The position numbers and the translations under genes are program-made. Positions 50,231 through 55,122 of a stretch of DNA of 55,122 bases are shown piece after piece; the first letter of the stretch is position 1; every line of letters begins with the position of its first letter. The notes under the pieces were generated by a model that had not been told where the DNA came from, made no database searches, and was given only the letters and a program-made list of their open reading frames with translations. Origin of the DNA: Candidatus Binataceae bacterium (lineage in GTDB: Bacteria > Desulfobacterota > Binatia > Binatales > Binataceae); the NCBI GenBank assembly GCA_035508495.1, contig DATJMX010000069.1:1-55122 (forward strand), given 5' to 3'.

Positions 50231-52939
50231 TCACATTCGAAATCCATGACTCGGTGTAATCGTCTGGCGCGGTGCCAGCGGAGTTTGCTTGATCTGCGGC
50301 TTTATCGTCCTTCGAGCGTGCTCAAGCGCAAGCGATTTCTCACGATCGCGGTTCACGGCGTATTGAAGCGCCTGACGATCGTCGGTGTAAACCGAAACCG
50401 CGTGGCGAGCGCGGCTGACTGAGACGTAGAACTGCTTGCGATTTACCAGCTCTGCCGAGCGCAGCGTGTCGATGTTGACAATCACGCGATCGACAGTGGC
50501 GCCTTGGCTCGAATGAGAGGTCGACGCATAGCCGTAATCGATATGGCGCAGCCGCTGGCGCGCGGCTCTGATTTCCCGGCCGGCATCGGTTCGGAGAATT
50601 GCCTTTTCGTCATCGATCGAACGAATGGTGGCTAACTCGCCGTTAGCGACTTTGAGAGCGCGATCGGGCGCTCGAAACTGGATCCGGTCACCAACGGCGA
50701 GCGTGCGGTGCTCCGCTCGAAAGACCTCGACGCCTGAGGGGCGCTTGGGGTTGTACTCAACCAGTTTCCCGTTCTCGGTACGGACTTTGATGCGATGATG
50801 TTTCGCGTCGACACTTTTAACTTGCCCGTAGTCGCATCTCGCGAGGCCTAGCTTGGCGCTCCCTCGTCTATATCGAATGACGTCACCCTCCTCGTAGTTT
50901 CGCGCAGAAGTGCGTTGCGTGGCTGTGAGGTTGCGATTGATGAGCACGGTTTGATCGTGTCCCGCTGTCTCAATATTCCCTCGACTTCTGAGCAACTCCC
51001 GGATCGCCTCGTTAAGCTGGCGGCGCTCGTCGTTGGCGGGACTGACGACCAGGACTCGTTCGCCGCTCTCGTGAGCGCCAACAAACTCGCGCGCGATTGC
51101 CTGGTATCGGTCGTTAGTCGAAGCGATCTCCCGAATTCGATTCTGCTCCTTGAGCCGGGCAAGAGCTTCGGCCACTCGCCCCGTCGCAGCGAACTTTACC
51201 GCTTGCCGGAGCTCGCCGTCTCTTTGACGCCGGATGGTATCGAGCCGGGCAACCGCCATTCCGGCCTGCTGCATCTGGAAGATGGGCCGCCCGGCTTCGA
51301 TTGCGTGATGTTGTCTTTGATCGCCGACAAACACGATCCTGTCCACATCCTGATACCACGCACGTTGCAGCAATCGATTTACTTGCCGAGTGGAAAGAAG
51401 ACTCGATTCGTCGACGATCCAAAACTGGCGCTTTATCGTGTCTTCCGGAGAAGAGGTCTCCAAAAGACTCGCGACGGTCTGGGCTTCGATACCAGCTTCG
51501 GAAAGCGATCTGACCGCGCGAGTGGTGGGAGCAAAACCCAGCACCGTGTAACCATTCTCGCCTGCAAATTCCGCAATCGCGCCGACAGTGGTGGTTTTTG
51601 CGCTGCCGGCCAATCCTTCGATAGAGGTGAGCCAGTCGCGACTCGATAACGTGATTTCCGCCGCCTGCGCTTGATCGCTGAGCAGCCCGCGCTGCCTCGA
51701 CCATCGGTTGATCTGAGCACTTGGAGCGATCTCGTTGGCTCGCCCCCGACGGGCGCGCATCAGCTCAAGGTTCTCGGTCTCGAGCCGCAACATCTCCGGC
51801 GTTGTAAACGACGCGTGCTGCGCCGATTTGATCTCGATTAGTTCGCCGCGAAGCTGTTGCTGGATGCCTTCGTCTCGAATCTCGGTGAGCGACGCTCGCC
51901 CCATCGAATGCTGAAGCGCTGCGCCTTCAAGAGCCCTGCGGTCAACGACAGCCTCGCGCTCGGTCGCGTGAGTGACGGCGTAACCGACAGCATCCTGGAC
52001 TTCGAATGGAGACACTTGAACGATTTGGGCGTGCCGTGGGGCCTGAAGATCGATGCGATACCCGTGCGCGCGCGTCCGCCACTCTTCGCGCAGCTCAGCT
52101 TCACGGCGACCGTCCTTTGCGAGCCTGCTCTGGTGTGCGACGTTCTGCGCCGCGCCAGCTCCGCTCAGGCCTCTGCGGCTCAGCTCCTGCTCGATATCCT
52201 TGCGGCGTCGGGAAAACGCCATCACCTGTTCGCGCGTGTAACCCTGCAACTCCCAGCGTGCATCGCTACTGGTGATCTCAATTCCATATCCGAGCCGCTG
52301 CACTTGGCGCGCGAGTTCAGAGCGATAGATGGCCGTGGCGAAGCTCTGTGAGCGATAGATCTCGACTGGGTCGAGGCCACGCCAGGCTCCGTCGGGACGC
52401 TGCGTCAAGTTTGCGATCACGACGTGGGTATGCAAGTGGGGATCGGGACCGTAGCCATCATCAACGCCTTGTGAAGGACGAGCTGCGATGTGATCAAACC
52501 GCGCCGCGACGATGTTAGCGCTGACGACCCACTCGCTGCCGCCGTTGCGGCGTGAGAGTGCATATTGTTCGAGCTCACCGAGCGCGCAGCTTACGGCATG
52601 GCGGTGCGCTTCTGCCAGACGCGCATCACCGCCGACCAGAGCCTGAATGCTGACCGATTTTGGCGCGTTAAAGGTCGCGTCCCAGCCCGCGCGCCGCTCG
52701 CTCCGGCCGTTGGCAGTGTGAACCAGGACCTCTCCATCTTGAGGCCGCTGGCCGTTAAGGATCGCCCGAAAATCTTCTGTCGCTACCTCACCGGAAAGCC
52801 CGAGCGCGTTCGCTCCCTTACCAAACCACTCGCCGACGACCTGCTGCCGCTCGGAGTAATAATCGTCATGAACGTACTTCTCTTCGTAGTACGTTTCGGC
52901 TTGCGCCGCCGACAGCGCGCCTTTGGACATTACGAGCAT
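50231..52939 (-). CDS. MobF-family relaxase-helicase (TrwC/TraI type)
   Basis: A 902-residue conjugative relaxase. The N-terminal domain has the catalytic tyrosine pair in VHDDYYSE (Tyr27/Tyr28) and the metal-binding three-His motif in DPHLHTHVV (His168, His170, His172). GWDATFNAPKSVSI matches the conserved nickase core. A helicase domain follows with Walker A GLAGSAKTT (442-450) and further motifs IVDESSLLS and FVGDQRQHHAIEAG, then a C-terminal YASTSHSSQGATVDRVIV with a QGxT motif. It should nick the element's origin of transfer, stay bound to the 5' end and unwind the strand. It is shorter than TraI of F (1756) and close to TrwC (966). It starts 2 nt after the coupling protein stop. Confidence 0.94.
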   Translation of the reverse strand: MLVMSKGALSAAQAETYYEEKYVHDDYYSERQQVVGEWFGKGANALGLSGEVATEDFRAILNGQRPQDGEVLVHTANGRSERRAGWDATFNAPKSVSIQALVGGDARLAEAHRHAVSCALGELEQYALSRRNGGSEWVVSANIVAARFDHIAARPSQGVDDGYGPDPHLHTHVVIANLTQRPDGAWRGLDPVEIYRSQSFATAIYRSELARQVQRLGYGIEITSSDARWELQGYTREQVMAFSRRRKDIEQELSRRGLSGAGAAQNVAHQSRLAKDGRREAELREEWRTRAHGYRIDLQAPRHAQIVQVSPFEVQDAVGYAVTHATEREAVVDRRALEGAALQHSMGRASLTEIRDEGIQQQLRGELIEIKSAQHASFTTPEMLRLETENLELMRARRGRANEIAPSAQINRWSRQRGLLSDQAQAAEITLSSRDWLTSIEGLAGSAKTTTVGAIAEFAGENGYTVLGFAPTTRAVRSLSEAGIEAQTVASLLETSSPEDTIKRQFWIVDESSLLSTRQVNRLLQRAWYQDVDRIVFVGDQRQHHAIEAGRPIFQMQQAGMAVARLDTIRRQRDGELRQAVKFAATGRVAEALARLKEQNRIREIASTNDRYQAIAREFVGAHESGERVLVVSPANDERRQLNEAIRELLRSRGNIETAGHDQTVLINRNLTATQRTSARNYEEGDVIRYRRGSAKLGLARCDYGQVKSVDAKHHRIKVRTENGKLVEYNPKRPSGVEVFRAEHRTLAVGDRIQFRAPDRALKVANGELATIRSIDDEKAILRTDAGREIRAARQRLRHIDYGYASTSHSSQGATVDRVIVNIDTLRSAELVNRKQFYVSVSRARHAVSVYTDDRQALQYAVNRDREKSLALEHARRTIKPQIKQTPLAPRQTITPSHGFRM

Positions 52940-52941
52940 GA

Positions 52942-54726
52942 CTAAGCCCGAAGCCGGCGCCCGGGGCGCGAACTTTCGTTCGGTTTCGGTCCGATAGGGC
53001 TGCCTGAACCCTCGTGCGGATTCAACGCGGCTTCATCGACGCGGCGGATGAAGGGACGCTCGCGACGTACGGGCGCGAGGTACGGAACGCGGACTCGCGC
53101 GCGATGGTGACCGGCAATGCACAGGTAGCCTTCGAATGGCGGCAGCATCTGGATTTCGCTCGCGAGTACGGCGCTCTCGACCTGCCGATGGGGATGAATG
53201 GTGAACCCGTTCTGCCGGTTGAGGCTATGTCCGATTTCGCGCCTGGTAACTTCGCGCTCGCCGATCTGCGCGCTCGACCAGCGAGCTGTTTCCGCCTCGC
53301 CGGTGCGCAGAATGAGCTTGGTCGCTGGAGCCGCGGCCAAGGTCGCCGTCTGGTCATGCCCGTAAATCGCGCGCAACTGGGTGATGGCCTGAAAGCCCAG
53401 CACGACGCACAGTCCGCGCTTGCGGCCGCGCACTACAAGAGTCTCGAGTTCGGCCTGCCGCTTCAGCACCGGCAACTCGTCGGCGAAAATCCAGACCTGG
53501 CCGCTTCCCTCTTCGCGTGCCATCAAGCGACGGATGACGCAATCGAGCCAGACGCCCTGCAATGGGAGCGCGGCTTCGCGCGACTCCTCATTGGAGCTCA
53601 AAAAGAGCCAACTCCGTTGGTTGCCTGCCCATCCGAGTGCGCTCCACGACTTCTCGGCCCGATGCGGAATGTGGCGAAAAGCGCTGGTCGCGTTGAAAGC
53701 CGTAGCGACGATTCCCGCGCCCTGCTCATGGGCGCCCGGGTCGATCAGCACTTCCGCCGGAGTTCCTCTCAATGCCTCTTTCAATTCATGGCGCGGCAGT
53801 CCGAGCAGCTTTGGAATGTCCGCTGGATCACGTGACTTGAGCGCGTACAGCAGTCCGATGATTAACGTGCGCGCGGACTGTCGGAAGAAAAAGTCGGCCC
53901 CGCCCTGACTGAATGTGCTGGGTGGATCGGGCACCAGCGCCGCTGCGAGTGCCTCCGCGTCCATCGCTTCGCTGCCCGGTCTCAGCTCCCACCACGGCGA
54001 CCACGAGGGACTACGAGCATCGAGCGGATTGAGGATCACGTCGCCCCGCTGTGGCTGGTAGAACTCCGGGACGTATTCGCATTCGGGATCGAGTACTACG
54101 GCTGTTTCGCCGCGCCGCTCGGTCTGGCGGAGCATCGAGCGGATGGCGGTCGATTTGCCCGTCCCCGGCGCGCCGCTGATGATGAAGTGCTGCGACTCCT
54201 GGCGCCGAGGCGTGGGCATGTCGCCGATGGTTATGCCGTCTGCGGCGAGCTCACGGGCGAGGTGCTGCGTCGGAACGACATCGGTGCCGCGAATATATTT
54301 TGAACTTCGCGATTCACCTCTCGGCCGGAAGATGAGCAGCAGTACGAGACAGATTAGCCACCCCGTGACGACCGCGCCCCAGGGCGCATAATGCCAGAAC
54401 CAGCCGGCAAACGATCCGCCCAGGTAGTATTTGCGGCAGAGGAACACGTACATGCGATCGATCGGATAGCGTGCGCCGCGGTAGGGAAGTGAACCGAACG
54501 GCAGCGGAACGATTTCGGTAAAGAACCAGGCCAGTACCCAGCGTCCGAAGTACTCGTGCGCGGGCGGCCCGCCGTAGTATCCGAGCCAGCACCACACCAA
54601 TACTGTAGTGGTCACCGCCCACATGAACACGATCATCAAGACGATCCGCAGCGCGGTCTGAGCCCATACCTTCAGCGTCGCCATGTCGGCGCGATGCAAC
54701 ACTGCGCTGTCGTAGTCGGCTTTCAC
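52942..54726 (-). CDS. Type IV coupling protein (VirD4/TraD-like)
   Basis: A 594-residue ATPase. Three hydrophobic stretches lie in the first 135 residues (about 25-50, 62-82 and 113-133), giving an inner-membrane anchor. The soluble part carries Walker A GAPGTGKS (185-192), VVLDPECEYVPEF (Walker B-like) and later segments FLSSNEESREAALPLQGVW and IFADELPVLKRQ, as in TraD/TrwB-type coupling proteins. It links the relaxosome to a type IV secretion channel and pumps DNA. No secretion-channel genes are in the window. It is coupled to the upstream RHH gene by a 4-nt overlap and to the relaxase by a 2-nt gap. Confidence 0.92.
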   Translation of the reverse strand: MKADYDSAVLHRADMATLKVWAQTALRIVLMIVFMWAVTTTVLVWCWLGYYGGPPAHEYFGRWVLAWFFTEIVPLPFGSLPYRGARYPIDRMYVFLCRKYYLGGSFAGWFWHYAPWGAVVTGWLICLVLLLIFRPRGESRSSKYIRGTDVVPTQHLARELAADGITIGDMPTPRRQESQHFIISGAPGTGKSTAIRSMLRQTERRGETAVVLDPECEYVPEFYQPQRGDVILNPLDARSPSWSPWWELRPGSEAMDAEALAAALVPDPPSTFSQGGADFFFRQSARTLIIGLLYALKSRDPADIPKLLGLPRHELKEALRGTPAEVLIDPGAHEQGAGIVATAFNATSAFRHIPHRAEKSWSALGWAGNQRSWLFLSSNEESREAALPLQGVWLDCVIRRLMAREEGSGQVWIFADELPVLKRQAELETLVVRGRKRGLCVVLGFQAITQLRAIYGHDQTATLAAAPATKLILRTGEAETARWSSAQIGEREVTRREIGHSLNRQNGFTIHPHRQVESAVLASEIQMLPPFEGYLCIAGHHRARVRVPYLAPVRRERPFIRRVDEAALNPHEGSGSPIGPKPNESSRPGRRLRA

Positions 54727-55122
54727 GACTTGTCTCCTCGCGCGATGCCGGCCGTGTACTCTCGCGCTGTTTGTTCGGAGGCCTCGATGATCTGGTCGAC
54801 GACTGCCGCGCCGAGAGATTGATCGAGCGAATGAAGAAGAGCGGCGCGCGTCTTGACGATCTCGAATCGCAGCTGCTCGATGCGTGTGTCTCCGTTATGA
54901 ACCCGGAGCTCGAGGGTTTTTCGTAGTGACTCGAGCTTTGCCACGATGGTCTGAGCGGCGAGCCCTTCCGCTTCAAAATCGGCGGACTGTTGCGATTTGA
55001 ACTTGTGCAGAACGAGTGATTGGAGAAGCGTGGTCGGTGGGATTCCTCGAGTTCGGGCGGCATCCTCGATCCGGGTCGCAATCTCCTCGGGAATACGAAT
55101 CGTGTAGGTCTGTTTGCGTTCT
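54723..55122 (-). CDS. Ribbon-helix-helix relaxosome accessory protein (partial)
   Basis: The gene enters from the right edge and ends at 54723; its start is outside. The readable part begins ERKQTYTIRIPEEIATRIED, a ribbon-helix-helix strand-helix, then a second helix RTRGIPPTTLLQSLVLHKFK. A helical, coiled-coil-like region follows (AKLESLRKTLELRV and IVKTRAALLHSLDQSLGAAV) to the stop. RHH proteins encoded before a coupling protein and relaxase bind the origin of transfer (TraK/TrwA-like). The ATGA overlap with the coupling gene supports the operon RHH - coupling protein - relaxase. Confidence 0.75.
   Translation of the reverse strand, partial: ERKQTYTIRIPEEIATRIEDAARTRGIPPTTLLQSLVLHKFKSQQSADFEAEGLAAQTIVAKLESLRKTLELRVHNGDTRIEQLRFEIVKTRAALLHSLDQSLGAAVVDQIIEASEQTAREYTAGIARGDKS

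Larger units (their letters stand above)
48346..55122. mobile_element. Integrative mobilizable/conjugative element at tRNA-Glu (left part)
   Basis: From the 3' half of tRNA-Glu to the right edge, all genes are mobility functions on one strand: integrase, excisionase-like HTH, MobF relaxase-helicase, coupling protein and a ribbon-helix-helix protein. The tRNA overlap defines the left attachment site. The right attachment site (a repeat of the tRNA 3' end), the origin of transfer and any type IV secretion genes would lie beyond 55122. Whether it is self-transmissible or only mobilizable is therefore open. Confidence 0.85.

Noticed and set aside
49977..50234. Small Arg-rich frame between the relaxase and excisionase genes
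   Set aside because: Its composition is typical of noise in GC-rich DNA, and no ribosome-binding site or motif was seen.

Overview
The window is a GC-rich, densely packed bacterial chromosome segment with short intergenic gaps, operons with 4-nt ATGA overlaps and frequent GTG starts. The gene content suggests an uncultivated soil- or groundwater-type Gram-negative bacterium. It includes several luciferase-like flavin monooxygenases, amidases, FtsX/LolCE-type permease pairs, LolA-like DUF1329 proteins, a bacterial Cys-loop receptor homologue and a UGA-recoded selenoprotein. I would guess a Binatota, Desulfobacterota or Acidobacteriota-like lineage. No marker gene fixes the taxonomy, so this stays an inference.

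Region 1-9.9 kb is almost all on the minus strand. It holds the N-terminus of a CorA-like transporter, a small membrane protein with a hybrid histidine kinase, two paralogous pairs of FtsX-type permeases (2990-5337 and 6668-8991), and a GNAT-like protein between the pairs. Region 9.1-13.1 kb is a minus-strand operon of a TetR regulator, an HpaB-family aromatic monooxygenase, an FAH-family hydrolase and a ferritin-like protein, with an inverted repeat at the TetR start. Region 13.2-17.8 kb has a TrpB-like PLP enzyme followed by a nitrilase-fold protein whose catalytic cysteine is replaced by alanine, then an AmpG-like transporter and a Usp-like protein on the other strand.

Region 17.9-24.8 kb (plus strand) carries rfbC-rfbD for dTDP-rhamnose, a pentameric ligand-gated ion channel homologue, a flavin monooxygenase, a BAAT-like hydrolase and an exported amidase. 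Region 24.9-33.0 kb is an envelope-transport neighbourhood. A decayed DUF1329 gene diverges from a third FtsX permease pair, whose first gene appears to use a CTG start. Two intact DUF1329 genes follow on the opposite strand, in an operon with DUF4019, DUF1648 and a YtrA-type GntR regulator. LolCE-like permeases next to LolA-like periplasmic proteins suggest a Lol-like substrate relay.

Region 33.1-44.8 kb is a mosaic of catabolic and envelope genes: two more flavin monooxygenases, a frameshifted sarcosine-oxidase remnant, an amidase, a selenocysteine-containing peroxiredoxin (UGA codon 44 followed by a bSECIS-like hairpin), hydrolases, an acyltransferase, a sulfatase and small VOC and cupin genes. 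It also holds a secreted Thr/Ala/Pro-rich protein with a lytic-transglycosylase-like C-terminus, preceded by a hairpin-rich leader. At 45.0-48.2 kb is a cyclase/AAA regulator of 1068 residues.

From 48.3 kb to the right edge lies the left part of an integrative mobilizable or conjugative element inserted at the 3' end of tRNA-Glu(TTC). It carries an integrase that ends antisense inside the tRNA, an excisionase-like HTH gene, a MobF relaxase-helicase, a VirD4/TraD coupling protein and a partial ribbon-helix-helix relaxosome protein. The distal end is outside the window.
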